DNA of 44,171 bases, from positions 1 to 44,171 of the forward strand of contig JAEUWI010000056.1 in assembly GCA_016791475.1 (NCBI GenBank). The letters run 5' to 3'. Positions 24,952 to 33,920 of the stretch are shown here, in pieces; position 1 is the stretch's first letter, and every line of letters begins with the position of its first letter. Source of the stretch: Candidatus Hydrogenedentota bacterium. GTDB lineage: Bacteria; Hydrogenedentota; Hydrogenedentia; Hydrogenedentales; JAEUWI01. Position numbers and translations under genes: made by a program. The notes beneath the pieces are model-generated. The model ran no database searches. It worked only from the letters and a program-made list of their open reading frames with translations, and was not told the origin of the DNA.

Positions 24952-24994
24952 ACCACCGAATCGCGGCATCCCCCGGCCTTGGGCCGGACGCCGG

Positions 24995-25039
24995 AAAAAG
25001 AATTACCCGCCCGGAACTCCCTGGGGTTTTCCGGGCGGG
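24995..25039 (-). terminator. Rho-independent terminator of trxB (possibly bidirectional)
   Basis: An 11-bp GC-rich stem (25006-25016 with 25029-25039), 12-base loop, followed on the minus strand by TAATTCTTTTT. It is 24 bases past the trxB stop. On the plus strand it lies 54 bases past the peptide-gene stop and could end that transcript too, though only CTTAAG follows on that side. Confidence 0.85.
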
Positions 25040-25062
25040 CTTAAGTTGTTCTCCGGAGCGGC

Positions 25063-26010
25063 TCAGCCTTCCTGGGACTCCAGCCAGCGGGTCGCGTCGA
25101 TGGCGGCCATGCAACCGCTGCCCGCGGCGGTGATTGCCTGACGGTAGACGTGGTCCTGCACGTCGCCGCAGGCGAAGACGCCTTCCACGTTCGTGTAGCT
25201 CGTGCCGGGCTTCGTGGCGATGTAATCGTTGTCGTGCAGGTCGATGATGCCCTTGAAGATGTCCGTGTTGGGCTTGTGGCCGATGGCCGCGAAATAGCCC
25301 GTGCACTCCACCTCCCGCGTCTCGCCCGTATTCACATCCTTCAGACGAACACCGGTCACGCCGTCCTTGTCATTCCCCAGCACCTCGTCTACGGTCGTGT
25401 TCCATTCCACCTGCACCTTTTCATGGTTGATAACACGATCACCCATAATCTTGCTCGCCCGGAACTTATCCCGGCGGTGCACCACATGAACCTTGCTGGC
25501 AAACTTCGTGAGAAACAGCGCCTCTTCCATCGCCGTGTCGCCGCCGCCAACCACCACCAGGGGCTTGTTTCGGAAGCGCGGCAGGGCGCCGTCGCAGGTG
25601 GCGCAGGCGGACACGCCGCGGTTCTCAAACTTGGACTCCGACTCCAGGCCCAGGTACTTCGCCGTGGCGCCCGTGGCGATGATCACCGTCTTCGCCTCCC
25701 AGACCTCCTCGCCGGAATAGACCTTGAAGGGGCGGGACGAGAAGTCCACCTTCGTGACCGTCTTGTACAGGAAGCGCGTCCCGAATTTCGCCGCCTGCTT
25801 CTTGAACTGCTCCATCATCTCCGGGCCGGTGACGCCATCGGGATAACCGGGAAAATTCTCCACCTCGGTGGTCGTCATGAGCTGGCCGCCGGGAAGAATA
25901 TCCTTGCTCAGCTCGCCTTCCAACATCAGGGGATTCAGATCGGCCCGCGCTGTATAGAGCGCCGCCGTGTATCCCGCCGGGCCCGAACCAATGATGACAA
26001 CATTTTCCAT
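25063..26010 (-). CDS. trxB: Thioredoxin reductase
   Basis: A 315-residue flavoprotein that passes electrons from NADPH through FAD and a redox dithiol to thioredoxin. It has the FAD-binding [16 protein letters not shown] (8-23), [17 protein letters not shown], the redox site CATC (about 137-140), the NADPH-binding [10 protein letters not shown] and HRRDKFRA, and the closing FACGDVQD...AAGSGCMAA. Length and motifs are standard. The ATG is preceded by GGAG at 9-base spacing. It has its own promoter (26125-26154) and terminator. Confidence 0.97.
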   Translation of the reverse strand: MENVVIIGSGPAGYTAALYTARADLNPLMLEGELSKDILPGGQLMTTTEVENFPGYPDGVTGPEMMEQFKKQAAKFGTRFLYKTVTKVDFSSRPFKVYSGEEVWEAKTVIIATGATAKYLGLESESKFENRGVSACATCDGALPRFRNKPLVVVGGGDTAMEEALFLTKFASKVHVVHRRDKFRASKIMGDRVINHEKVQVEWNTTVDEVLGNDKDGVTGVRLKDVNTGETREVECTGYFAAIGHKPNTDIFKGIIDLHDNDYIATKPGTSYTNVEGVFACGDVQDHVYRQAITAAGSGCMAAIDATRWLESQEG

Positions 26011-26124
26011 TTCGCGAAACTCCAGGGTAAATCCGAAAAACTATCCGCCCGATAATACGTGAAGACGGCCCGCCAGCGGTAGCGTGGACACGGGTCCGAC
26101 GCCCGCTCCCGCCTTGCCGCGTTA

Positions 26125-26154
26125 TTTATACCATATCCAAATAACAATACTCAA
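26125..26154 (-). promoter_or_regulatory. Sigma70-type promoter of trxB
   Basis: On the minus strand TTGAGT (26154-26149), 18 bases, TATAAA (26130-26125). The start of transcription is expected near 26118, about 108 bases upstream of the trxB ATG. The spacer is AT-rich compared with the surroundings. Confidence 0.65.
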
Positions 26155-26189
26155 CAACACCACACCCGACCGGGGCCGGGGAGAAAAAC

Positions 26190-26219
26190 TTGCAATTTCC
26201 CGCCGTTGCTTCGTATACT
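26190..26219 (+). promoter_or_regulatory. Sigma70-type promoter of the tRNA-His gene
   Basis: TTGCAA (26190-26195), 18 bases, TATACT (26214-26219). Transcription would begin near 26226, giving a 5' leader of about 57 bases before the mature tRNA. It is divergent from the trxB promoter 36 bases away. Confidence 0.7.
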
Positions 26220-26282
26220 TTGCCTTCTATTCACACCGCCCGAAATGCCATGTGCATACAGGGGGTGACGGGTAGATGACAG

Positions 26283-26359
26283 GCCTGGGTAGCTCAGTTG
26301 GTTAGAGCGCTGGATTGTGGATCCAGAGGTCGCGGGTTCGATCCCCTCTCCAGGTACCA
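26283..26359 (+). tRNA. tRNA-His (anticodon GTG)
   Basis: A full cloverleaf of 77 bases with encoded CCA. D stem GCTC/GAGC, anticodon stem CTGGA/TCCAG with loop TTGTGGA (anticodon GTG at 26317-26319, reading CAC and CAU), and T loop TTCGATC. Oddities: the acceptor stem has G-U pairs at both ends (1-72 and 7-66), the T stem has one C-U mismatch (26333 with 26347), and the discriminator base is A rather than the C73 usual for bacterial histidine tRNA. The base before the acceptor is G. A promoter and a terminator frame it. Confidence 0.93.
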
Positions 26360-26372
26360 TTAAAGTAAATAG

Positions 26373-26411
26373 CCCCGAGAATCGTGTTTATTCATGATGC
26401 TCGGGGTTTTT
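26373..26411 (+). terminator. Rho-independent terminator after tRNA-His
   Basis: Stem CCCCGAG (26373-26379) with CTCGGGG (26400-26406), an inner stem ATCGTG/CATGAT, and a run of five T residues (26407-26411). It begins 13 bases after the CCA end. Confidence 0.9.
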
Positions 26412-26445
26412 GCGTTCAAGCTGCATGGAATCGCTGGCCCGCGCC

Positions 26446-26474
26446 TTGACGAAACTCCGTCCCGTTGTTAGAAT
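26446..26474 (+). promoter_or_regulatory. Sigma70 promoter of the AAA-DUF4276 operon
   Basis: TTGACG, exactly 17 bases, TAGAAT. It lies 35 bases past the tRNA terminator, so the two-gene module has its own start of transcription near 26481 and a leader of about 145 bases before the ATPase ATG. Confidence 0.75.
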
Positions 26475-26624
26475 CCAAACACGGCTTGGCGTATGCGACC
26501 GAAATTGGCGCGAGTATGCTGATATCCGGGGTCCGACGTGCGATCGACTAAGCGACGTTCGTCCATATCCACGAGGGACACGGGCTCCATATCCCGACCT
26601 TCGATGCACACGGAACCAATTGAC

Positions 26625-27776
26625 ATGCCTGATCAGAAACTGACTACCCTGACCGTTTCAGGATTCAAATCATTCGCGGCGTCGGCACCGGACGATTCGA
26701 CCGGCGGGAACCAAATGCGCTTGAGCAATGTGACCGTGCTATTGGGGGCCAATGGCGCGGGCAAGAGCAATGTGGTTACCCTTTTCCGACTGATGGATGC
26801 CATGTTGACGGGTACGCTTCAGGATTTCGTGGGGAGAAATGGCGGGGCAGAGTCCTTACTTCACTTCGGACCGCGCGCCACGCCCCGTCTCACGTTCACG
26901 ATTGAATCCGAATCAGTTGAAATTGCGAGCCGATACACCGTGACCATGTCCGCCGCCGCGCCGGATACGCTCAACATTCCCATAGAAAATTGGGAGGTCC
27001 GACTCAAGAAGTCGAATGTGCACGACTCGTCCGACACGGGAATGGCCGGGCGACTGGAAAGCCACTTGAGTACTGGACGAACCCACAGCCGCGCGTTCGA
27101 CAATGGTCTCCACCGCCTGCTGCGTGGTTGCCGCACATACCAGTTTCACGACACCACAGAGAACGCCCGCATTCGCAAAGCGAGCTATATTGAGGACGCT
27201 GCGCGTCTCAGGGGCGACGCAGGCAATCTCGCGGCTTTCCTTTTTGGATTAAGATTGAACCACAGCGACTACTATGAGCTTATCGTACATACGATACAGC
27301 AGGTGTGTCCTCAGTTTGGCGGGTTCGAGTTGGCGCCCTCAACACTGAATGCGAACTCCATCCTCCTGAATTGGAGAGATCGCACTCGCCTCGACCATCT
27401 CATGGGCCCCCATCAACTTTCCGACGGCACACTTCGTTTCATGGCCTTGGCGACCTTGTTCCTGCAACCCCCGGAACTGCTGCCGCCGGTGATCATCATT
27501 GACGAACCCGAACTCGGCCTCCACCCCATGGCGCTCGCGATTCTCGCCGGTCTCGTGCGCGGTGTGGCGGGCAAATCCCAAGTGATCCTCGCGACTCAAT
27601 CCGAAACGCTCGTTAACCACTTCGAAGTGGACGATATCAGGCCGGTATCCACCGCAAATGGGTCCTCCCGATTTCTACACCTTTCTCTCGCGGACTACGC
27701 GCAATGGCTTGAGAATTACACGCTGGGAGAACTTTGGGAAAAGAACGTATTCGCCGGGGGGCCTCGTTTTGGTTGA
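26625..27776 (+). CDS. ABC-type AAA ATPase (AAA_15/AAA_21-like) of a two-gene module
   Basis: A 383-residue ATPase of the SMC/OLD-like class. Walker A is GANGAGKSN (41-49), the signature is LSDGTLRFMALATLFL, Walker B is VIIIDEPELGLHP, and the switch is VILATQSETLVNHF. The N-terminus LTVSGFKSF is typical of these proteins. All ATPase motifs are intact. Such ATPases act with Toprim-like nucleases or effectors in Gabija-, PARIS- and OLD-type defence. ATG 26625 is chosen by alignment to this N-terminus; Met 26604 is also in frame. It overlaps the downstream DUF4276 gene by 8 bases, so the two are co-translated. The stop is TGA. Confidence 0.92.
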   Translation: MPDQKLTTLTVSGFKSFAASAPDDSTGGNQMRLSNVTVLLGANGAGKSNVVTLFRLMDAMLTGTLQDFVGRNGGAESLLHFGPRATPRLTFTIESESVEIASRYTVTMSAAAPDTLNIPIENWEVRLKKSNVHDSSDTGMAGRLESHLSTGRTHSRAFDNGLHRLLRGCRTYQFHDTTENARIRKASYIEDAARLRGDAGNLAAFLFGLRLNHSDYYELIVHTIQQVCPQFGGFELAPSTLNANSILLNWRDRTRLDHLMGPHQLSDGTLRFMALATLFLQPPELLPPVIIIDEPELGLHPMALAILAGLVRGVAGKSQVILATQSETLVNHFEVDDIRPVSTANGSSRFLHLSLADYAQWLENYTLGELWEKNVFAGGPRFG

Positions 27777-28458
27777 ACTCTACGCGGTAGTGGAAGGGGT
27801 GAGTGAGCAGAACTTCGTGGAGCAGATTCTCGCGGAGCACTTCGCAAAGCGAGGGATTTATATCAGCGCGACACGCGTGGGAAGGCCGGGACACAAGAGT
27901 GGCATTTGCGGCTGGGAGCGCGCCCGAAGGGACATTGTCAATTTCCTCAGGCAGGGCAACCCTGGGCGGCGCGTCTACGTGACGACCATGTTCGACTACT
28001 ACGGGATGCCATACACGTGGCCCGGCAGGGCGCAAGCGGCGGCGAAACACATTCCCGAACGGGCCGCGACAGTGGAAGATGCATTGCTGAACGACATCGC
28101 GGCCCAGCTCAACGACTTGGACCGGAAATTGTTCATTCCCTACGTACAGCTTCACGAGTATGAGGCGCTGATCTTTAGTTCGCCTGGGGCCTTGACTTCC
28201 GAGTTTCCCGGACGTGTTCGGGAGATTAAGGAATTGATTGCGGAGTCTGGTAATTTGGATCCCGAGTCCATAAATGACGGCCCCTCCACCGCCCCTTCCA
28301 AACGGATCGAAGCGCGAATACCCGAATACGCGGGGCGGAAGCCATCCGCGTCGGTAAATGTTCTGCGGGAAATCGGTCTAGTTGAGCTTCGGAACCGGTG
28401 TCCCCATTTTGATCGCTGGCTCTCACGCCTCGAATCGTTGGACTCCGCAAGATCATAG
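27769..28458 (+). CDS. DUF4276-family protein, partner of the AAA ATPase
   Basis: A 229-residue protein that matches DUF4276 throughout: VELYAVVEGVSEQNFVEQIL at the start, VTTMFDYYGMP, FIPYVQLHEYEALIFS, INDGPSTAPSKRIE and CPHFDRWLSRLE. The VEG...F block and the later acidic residues recall a Toprim-like metal site, so a nuclease role is plausible but not proven. The TTG start at 27769 is inside the ATPase gene, with a G-rich stretch (27756-27761) upstream; no ATG gives a family-like N-terminus. The tight overlap indicates translational coupling with the ATPase. Confidence 0.9.
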   Translation: MVELYAVVEGVSEQNFVEQILAEHFAKRGIYISATRVGRPGHKSGICGWERARRDIVNFLRQGNPGRRVYVTTMFDYYGMPYTWPGRAQAAAKHIPERAATVEDALLNDIAAQLNDLDRKLFIPYVQLHEYEALIFSSPGALTSEFPGRVREIKELIAESGNLDPESINDGPSTAPSKRIEARIPEYAGRKPSASVNVLREIGLVELRNRCPHFDRWLSRLESLDSARS

Positions 28459-28533
28459 TCAGGACCGACCTTTGATGGACTGTCTTATCGCCTCGGATCT
28501 GCATAAACTGAGGTACACAGTGAATCCCCCACC

Positions 28534-29961
28534 TCACTCGGCCCACAACGCATTCACCGCCTTCACGGTCTCGTCCGTCAGCATCTGGCCGCCTTCGGGG
28601 CCGACTTCGTTGCTCTGCACGATGGCGCTGTACCCGCCCCCTTTGGCCGCGATGGGCGTGGGCACGTAGGTGCCGGGACCCGCAAGCTGGATGAGGAAAG
28701 TCTGGAGCGCCTTGCTCCGGGCCTTCATCTGGATGCCGTACTGCATGAAGAGCTCAAAGGGATTGGTGGCGATGGCAATGTCACCCAGGCGGACGGCATG
28801 CATCTCCACCGGATAGGGCTTCGCACCTTCGGCCTGCTGGCGCGCGTAGCGATCGAGGACGCGCTGCTGCCACACGGTACGGCGACTGAGTTTCGGGTCC
28901 TTCGCGGATTCGTCCCGCTCGCGTATTGCCGCTTCGTACTCTTCCTTGGTCACCATCCGCTCGGGCAGGCCCAGGGCGTGCACGGTGTGGCTCAGGGGCG
29001 GATCAGTCTTGATATCTTTCTTCGCTCCCTCGAGCGCCTCCTCCCACGCAAGAATGACGCGGCGGGCGATTTCGTCGAGGCGGCTCAGGCCGCGCAATTC
29101 GCGCATGCGATCCTCCGCCGCCTGCCGGTAGCGGATGTGGGGCGAGATATCGCCGCACGCACTGGCCCAGCCGAGCACCACGAGGTGCTCGCCATGCTTC
29201 GCGCGAAGTCCGGCGCGCACCGGCGCCCAGAAGTCGGCATTGACATACATGGCGCTCTCCACCTCCTGCGAGGGACAGGCCACATTCACGGTGGAAGCGA
29301 TCAACTGATCCTTCGCGTCCCAAAAGAAGAGCGTTTCCACCGCGTGGTCCTCAGGCCCCTCCACACCACGAAAATCATCGCGCTGCACGGGCCCATACAT
29401 CACCGCCGTGCCGTCCGCGTTGAGCATGCGCCGGTTGTAGCCCACCACCGCGTGGCCCAGCCCCCAGCCCGCCCGGGCCGGTTGCAGCGACTTCCAGGCG
29501 GACTCCGCCACCTGAACCACGCGCTCCACCAGGAAAGCCCGGTACTCGGTCGGCGTCATCACGCCCTCCACCTCAATCAGATAGTGGCCCTCCGTCAGCG
29601 ACGGCGCCGTGTGGGTGTGGGTCGCGCTGAGGATCATCTTCCGCACATCGAAGCCCGGCAATCGCGGGGCCAGCGCCGCGCGCACCTCGTCGATCACGCC
29701 TTCCCGAATCGCGACAAGATCGCAGGCCACAAAAAGGGCCTGGCCGACAGTCGTCTCGCCATCCCGCGATTCCAGCGCGAGCGCCGAAGCGGTCAACTCG
29801 CTCTCCACCCCCTGCGAAATTCGCGTGGACAACTGGCCGTCGAGCGCCACGGGGCGATCCGGGGTGATGCTGAGCATGGACGCGCCGGCATAGAGGGATG
29901 CGGCGTGAACGTGTGACGCGGCCAGGGCCAGTGTCACGAGCAATAGTGAGCGAATAAGCAT
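28534..29961 (-). CDS. Exported neutral/alkaline ceramidase-like hydrolase
   Basis: A 475-residue protein with signal peptide (cleavage near VHA-AS, residue 20). It resembles the neutral/alkaline non-lysosomal ceramidase group as annotated in environmental bacteria: AGASMLSITPDRPVALDGQ, LFVACDLVAIREGV, MILSATHTHTAPS (metal-binding His pair), VNVACPSQEVE, and GWASACGDISPHIRY. These enzymes cleave amide bonds of sphingolipids; the natural substrate here is unknown. GGGAG lies 8 bases before the ATG. It is a single gene, convergent with the DUF4276 operon. Confidence 0.85.
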   Translation of the reverse strand: MLIRSLLLVTLALAASHVHAASLYAGASMLSITPDRPVALDGQLSTRISQGVESELTASALALESRDGETTVGQALFVACDLVAIREGVIDEVRAALAPRLPGFDVRKMILSATHTHTAPSLTEGHYLIEVEGVMTPTEYRAFLVERVVQVAESAWKSLQPARAGWGLGHAVVGYNRRMLNADGTAVMYGPVQRDDFRGVEGPEDHAVETLFFWDAKDQLIASTVNVACPSQEVESAMYVNADFWAPVRAGLRAKHGEHLVVLGWASACGDISPHIRYRQAAEDRMRELRGLSRLDEIARRVILAWEEALEGAKKDIKTDPPLSHTVHALGLPERMVTKEEYEAAIRERDESAKDPKLSRRTVWQQRVLDRYARQQAEGAKPYPVEMHAVRLGDIAIATNPFELFMQYGIQMKARSKALQTFLIQLAGPGTYVPTPIAAKGGGYSAIVQSNEVGPEGGQMLTDETVKAVNALWAE

Positions 29962-30332
29962 GTTTTCATCTCCCGCTTGTTCATACGTACATCTTATAAC
30001 CATAGCACCCGCGCCGGGCGTATCGCGACCTGGTTCACGGGGGCTTTGACACAGCGCCACCGCTCGGCGGGCATCGCGCTTCATTCAGGCGGAATAATTC
30101 TCACCCAGGCTTTCTGACCTGCCCCTCTAAGAGGCGAAGCGGTCCAACGACCGTTAATAGTGCGATAGTCCCGACGCCTTCGCGTATTCGGCGTGGAGAG
30201 GCGCATTCATTGACAGCAATTCTTCCCGACGGCGAATGCACCTTCGCAGCCAGGAATTTCTCGAAACCCCCGCGGCTCTGCTATTGTCTCTGATCTCAGA
30301 CTGACCGGTCAGTTCTGGCGAAAGGGATGAGT
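29962..30332. other. Divergent intergenic region before the efflux operon
   Basis: About 370 bases with no open frame that has a ribosome site. It must hold the promoter of the ceramidase-like gene (minus) and of the tetR-efflux operon (plus). I could not find a clear -35/-10 pair for either. A TTGACA occurs at 30210-30215 but without a good -10 at the right distance. The operator at 30300-30313 is the one certain element. Confidence 0.5.
30300..30313. promoter_or_regulatory. TetR-family operator palindrome
   Basis: ACTGACCGGTCAGT is a perfect 14-base palindrome located 20 bases upstream of the tetR start. TGACCGGTCA-type palindromes are typical of TetR/AcrR-family operators. Its position suggests that the regulator represses its own operon, including the efflux genes. 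Confidence 0.85.
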
Positions 30333-30971
30333 ATGGAGAAAAGGGACAAGCGGGAACGCATCCTGGACGCGGCGGAAAAACTGTTCAAGCACCGGCGCTT
30401 TCACGAAATCACCTTGCAGGAGGTGGCTCAGGCGGCGAAGGTGGGCAAGGGCACCATTTACTTGTACTTCGAAGACAAGGACGATCTGTTCTTCCAGGTG
30501 GCGACATCGGGCTTCGACGAGCTCTGCGAAGTGGTGGAGCGCCATGGCGCGCCGGATGCCCCCTTCATGGAGCGGCTGCTGGCCATGTGCGAAGAAGTAT
30601 CATCCTTCTTTGAGCGTCGCATCGAGATGTTCAACATTATCCAGGCGGAGGCGGCGTGGATGCCGGGCGGCGCGAAGGGCAAGTTGATGCAACGCTGGGG
30701 CCGACGGCGCAGGAAGCTGGTCGAGGCCACAGTAAAGATTCTGAAGCAGGGTGTAGACGAAGGTGTGGTGCGACCGGATCTTCCGGTGGACGTCATGGCC
30801 ATGTACCTGCTGGGCATGCTGCGCACGCGCACGCGCGACCTGCTGGATTTTCCAAAGGAACACCGGAGCCATCATGTTTTGGTTGAATTATTCTGCAATG
30901 GGACCTTCGAATGTGGTGTAGAGAACGAAAAAGCGCGCGGTGGAACGCGGGGGCTCGCATGCGCGCTGTGA
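30333..30971 (+). CDS. TetR/AcrR-family repressor of the efflux operon
   Basis: A 212-residue regulator. The N-terminal helix-turn-helix is typical: RERILDAAEKLFKHRRFHEI, TLQEVAQAAKVGKGTIYLYF, and EDKDDLFFQV. The rest is the ligand-binding helical domain. ATG 30333 has GGG 6 bases upstream; ATG 30327 is so close to it that a 214-residue form is less likely. The last 25 residues (ENEKARGGTRGLACAL) look unstructured and overlap the next gene by 13 bases. It likely binds the palindrome at 30300-30313 and senses a toxic compound. Confidence 0.94.
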   Translation: MEKRDKRERILDAAEKLFKHRRFHEITLQEVAQAAKVGKGTIYLYFEDKDDLFFQVATSGFDELCEVVERHGAPDAPFMERLLAMCEEVSSFFERRIEMFNIIQAEAAWMPGGAKGKLMQRWGRRRRKLVEATVKILKQGVDEGVVRPDLPVDVMAMYLLGMLRTRTRDLLDFPKEHRSHHVLVELFCNGTFECGVENEKARGGTRGLACAL

Positions 30972-32704
30972 ACTTGAACAGGTGGAGCGCCGCCTTCGCC
31001 CTGGTCGCCATGCTGGCCGGCTGCGCGCACACGGAAACAAGCTGGACGCCGGAGACCGTCGCGCCGCCCCCACTGGCCAAGGCCGCCATCGAGGCGCCGG
31101 CCTCGCTCGAATCGCGGGCGGAATCCCTGGCGCTTCCGGCGGAGCTCTCCGGCCCGGTGACGCTGACGCGGGATGGCGCCATTCTCACGACCTTGCTGAA
31201 CAACCGGCGCATCGAAGTGGCGCGCTTCGGCCCGGAAATAGACGCAACGTACATCGACGAGAACCGCGCGGTTTTTGATCCGCGCCTCCTGGCGCAGATA
31301 TCCCGGGGGCGCGGCACGCGTCAGAGCCTGGGTTTCAGCAGCACGGGAACCGCCACTTCAGGCGGAACCACCGCCAGCAAACAGTTGACGCCGGACAATG
31401 TGGCCGATTTGCTGGCCAGTGTGCAGCGGTTGAACGAATCGATCGACGCGCTGAACGGGGACAACGACAGCACGGTCGTGGGTAACTCGGGCTCGGTAGA
31501 AGTGCAGCAGTTTCTCCCCACGGGCACGCTGCTTTTCCTCACCGGCGCGGGCACAACGCTGGACCATAATCCCGGTGGCGATTCGTCTCAGCACACATGG
31601 ACCGCAGGCGTTTCCCAGCCCCTCCTTCGCGGCGCGGGCATGGAAACCAATCTTGCCGCGCTGCGTCAGGCAAGAAACATCGCAGCCCAGTCGGAGCACG
31701 AGTTTCGCCGGGCGGTGCTCGACGTGGTGCGTGAAACGGAGCGGGCCTACTGGGAATTGGCGCTGGCGAAGGAGGTTCTCGCGATTCGCGCGTTTGGCGT
31801 GACCCTGGCCAATGATCAGATGAAGCGGGAAGAAGAACTGGAGTCCGTGGGCAAGGCCCTCGGGGGCGACGTGATGACGGCCCGCGCGGAACGCCTGGCG
31901 CGACAGGCCGATCTGGTGGATGCGCAGGCCGCGTTGAAGTCGCAGAGTATCGAACTGATTCGCCTGATGCATCCGGAGTCCGCGCCGCGCTGGGAAGTCG
32001 GCTTCGAACCCCAGGATGAGGCCGAAGTGGTGGAGGTGGCGCTGAATGCCGACGAGAGCGAGGACCTTGCACTCCTTTACCGGCCCGAGCTTGCCCAGGC
32101 CCGGCTGACGCTGGCGAACCTGGAGCTGGATGTGGTGCGGACGCGCAATGGCCGACTTCCTCAGCTCAATCTGGTCGGAGAATATGAAGGGGCGAGCGGC
32201 GGCGAAAGCGCCACTTCGTCGAATACCTCAAGTTCGGATGAGGACACGTATAGTGTGGGCCTTCAGTTTGAGATGGCCCTCTTCAACCGGGCGGAGCGCG
32301 CCCGTCACCTCAGGGCGCAACTTTCGCAAGAGCGGGGCGCGGGCTATATCACCCAGTTGGAAGAAGAGATCGCGGCGGATGTGCGACAGGCCATGGTGGA
32401 AGTCGAGCGCCAGTGGGAGCGCCTTGCCGCCACTGCGGAGGCTGTGTTAAGCCGCCGTGAAGCGGTGCGTGTAATCGAGGGTCGCCACGAGGTGGGCAAG
32501 GCAACCAACCTGGACGTGCTGCAGGTGCAACGCGACCTGATCCAGTCCCAGGTGGACGATGCGACGGCGCGGGTCCGCTACATTGAAGCGTTGACGGAAC
32601 TTTACGCCGCCGAGGGCACCCTCCTCGAGCGCCGGGGCATCGCCCTGGACGGCATATCCGGGCGGGACAAGCAACAGGAAAGTTTGACCGATGAAGTGGA
32701 ATAA
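30959..32704 (+). CDS. Outer-membrane efflux lipoprotein (TolC/NodT type)
   Basis: A 581-residue outer-membrane channel of a tripartite pump, with lipobox LAGC (Cys22). Two OEP-type helical repeats are visible, with AYWELALAKEVLAIR and ARLTLANLELDVVRTRNGRL in the first and TNLDVLQVQRDLIQSQ in the second. A Ser/Gly/Asp-rich stretch (SGGESATSSNTSSSDEDTYS) likely forms part of the outer loop. ATG 30959 is preferred because the lipobox signal starts there. It overlaps tetR by 13 bases and the MFP gene by 14 bases, so the four genes are one operon. Confidence 0.93.
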   Translation: MRAVNLNRWSAAFALVAMLAGCAHTETSWTPETVAPPPLAKAAIEAPASLESRAESLALPAELSGPVTLTRDGAILTTLLNNRRIEVARFGPEIDATYIDENRAVFDPRLLAQISRGRGTRQSLGFSSTGTATSGGTTASKQLTPDNVADLLASVQRLNESIDALNGDNDSTVVGNSGSVEVQQFLPTGTLLFLTGAGTTLDHNPGGDSSQHTWTAGVSQPLLRGAGMETNLAALRQARNIAAQSEHEFRRAVLDVVRETERAYWELALAKEVLAIRAFGVTLANDQMKREEELESVGKALGGDVMTARAERLARQADLVDAQAALKSQSIELIRLMHPESAPRWEVGFEPQDEAEVVEVALNADESEDLALLYRPELAQARLTLANLELDVVRTRNGRLPQLNLVGEYEGASGGESATSSNTSSSDEDTYSVGLQFEMALFNRAERARHLRAQLSQERGAGYITQLEEEIAADVRQAMVEVERQWERLAATAEAVLSRREAVRVIEGRHEVGKATNLDVLQVQRDLIQSQVDDATARVRYIEALTELYAAEGTLLERRGIALDGISGRDKQQESLTDEVE

Positions 32705-33920
32705 GATTGTCATCACGGGCTCCCTCGGCGCCATGGCGCTACTCCCCCTGGCGGGCTGTCCCGGCCAGAAGAAGGCGGGCGGCCCACCTCCCGGCGCGAA
32801 CCAGCCGGCCCCCGTGCATGCGGCCCTGGCGGAAACCAATCGGGTGCCCGTCGAGCTGAGCGCCTTCGGCACGGCGGAGCCCCTCTCCACCATCGAATTG
32901 AAGGCGCAAGTCTCGGGCGAAATCATCGAGGTACTCTTTGCCGAGGGAGAGCGCGTTACCCAGGGCCAGCCCCTCTTCCGAATCGATTCCCGCCCCTTTG
33001 AGGCGGCGCTGGCGGAAGCGGAGGCCAACGTGGCCCGTGCCAGGGCCCTGCGGAGCCAGGCCGAGGCCAACCTGCACGAAAACGAAGTGAAGGCGAAGAA
33101 CGCCGCGGTGGAACTGGAACGCAACAAAACGCTGCTTGCCCGGGAAATCGTCACACAGGAAGAGTTCGACCAGTCCCAAACCGCCGCGGACGCGCTGAAG
33201 GCTTCCGCCGTCGCCGTCGCCGCCGCGGTCCGCTCCAGCGGCGAAAATATTCGGGCGGCCGAGGCCGCGGTCGAGGTGGCGAAGCTGAACCTGTCCTATT
33301 GTACGATTGTTGCTCCTCTGGAGGGGCGCACGGGCAGCCTCATGGCCCATCGCGGCAATCTGGTGAGTGCCAATGCAAGCGAGCCGCTGGTCATCATCAC
33401 CCAGACCGCGCCCATGTATGTGACCTTCACGGTTCCGGAGCATCATCTGCCCGCGCTGCGGCAGGCCATGGCTGCGGGTGAAGTGCCCGTCTATGCGGCG
33501 GCCCCCGACTCCGCCATGGAGCCGATCACGGGGCGACTGGTGTTCATCGACAACCAGGTCGATACCGTCACCAGCACCATACGCCTCAAGGCCGAATTTG
33601 AGAATCAGAATGAAGTGCTCTGGCCGGGTCAATACCTGGGCGTGCGCGTGGGCCTGGGCTTCCAGGACAATTGCACCACGGTACCGGCGGAGGCCGTGCA
33701 GACCGGTCAGGATGGCGCCTACGTCTACCTGGTCACGGCGGAAGAAAAGGCCGAAATGCGCCCCATCAAGGCGGGTATCACCCACGATGGACTCGCCGTG
33801 GTCGATGAAGGCCTGCAACCGGGCGACCGAGTGATCACCGAGGGACACCTGCGCGTGGCGCCGGGCAGCCCGGTGCGCGTGCTGGATGGCGATCAGCCTG
33901 CGGAGATTCCCGCGGGATGA
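32691..33920 (+). CDS. RND efflux membrane-fusion lipoprotein (AcrA/HlyD type)
   Basis: A 409-residue periplasmic adaptor that bridges the RND pump and outer-membrane channel. Lipobox LAGC (Cys23), then a split lipoyl domain (LKAQVSGEIIEVLFAEGERV and CTIVAPLEGRTGSLMAHRGN) around a coiled-coil hairpin (about 95-200), then beta-barrel (MYVTFTVPEHHLPALRQ) and membrane-proximal domain (TVPAEAVQTGQDGAYVYLV). Length is normal. It overlaps OMF upstream (14 bases) and RND downstream (4 bases). Confidence 0.95.
   Translation: MKWNKIVITGSLGAMALLPLAGCPGQKKAGGPPPGANQPAPVHAALAETNRVPVELSAFGTAEPLSTIELKAQVSGEIIEVLFAEGERVTQGQPLFRIDSRPFEAALAEAEANVARARALRSQAEANLHENEVKAKNAAVELERNKTLLAREIVTQEEFDQSQTAADALKASAVAVAAAVRSSGENIRAAEAAVEVAKLNLSYCTIVAPLEGRTGSLMAHRGNLVSANASEPLVIITQTAPMYVTFTVPEHHLPALRQAMAAGEVPVYAAAPDSAMEPITGRLVFIDNQVDTVTSTIRLKAEFENQNEVLWPGQYLGVRVGLGFQDNCTTVPAEAVQTGQDGAYVYLVTAEEKAEMRPIKAGITHDGLAVVDEGLQPGDRVITEGHLRVAPGSPVRVLDGDQPAEIPAG

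Noticed and set aside
26360-28533. Integrated mobile element next to tRNA-His
   Set aside because: No integrase, transposase or duplicated tRNA 3' end was found, so acquired origin stays a guess.
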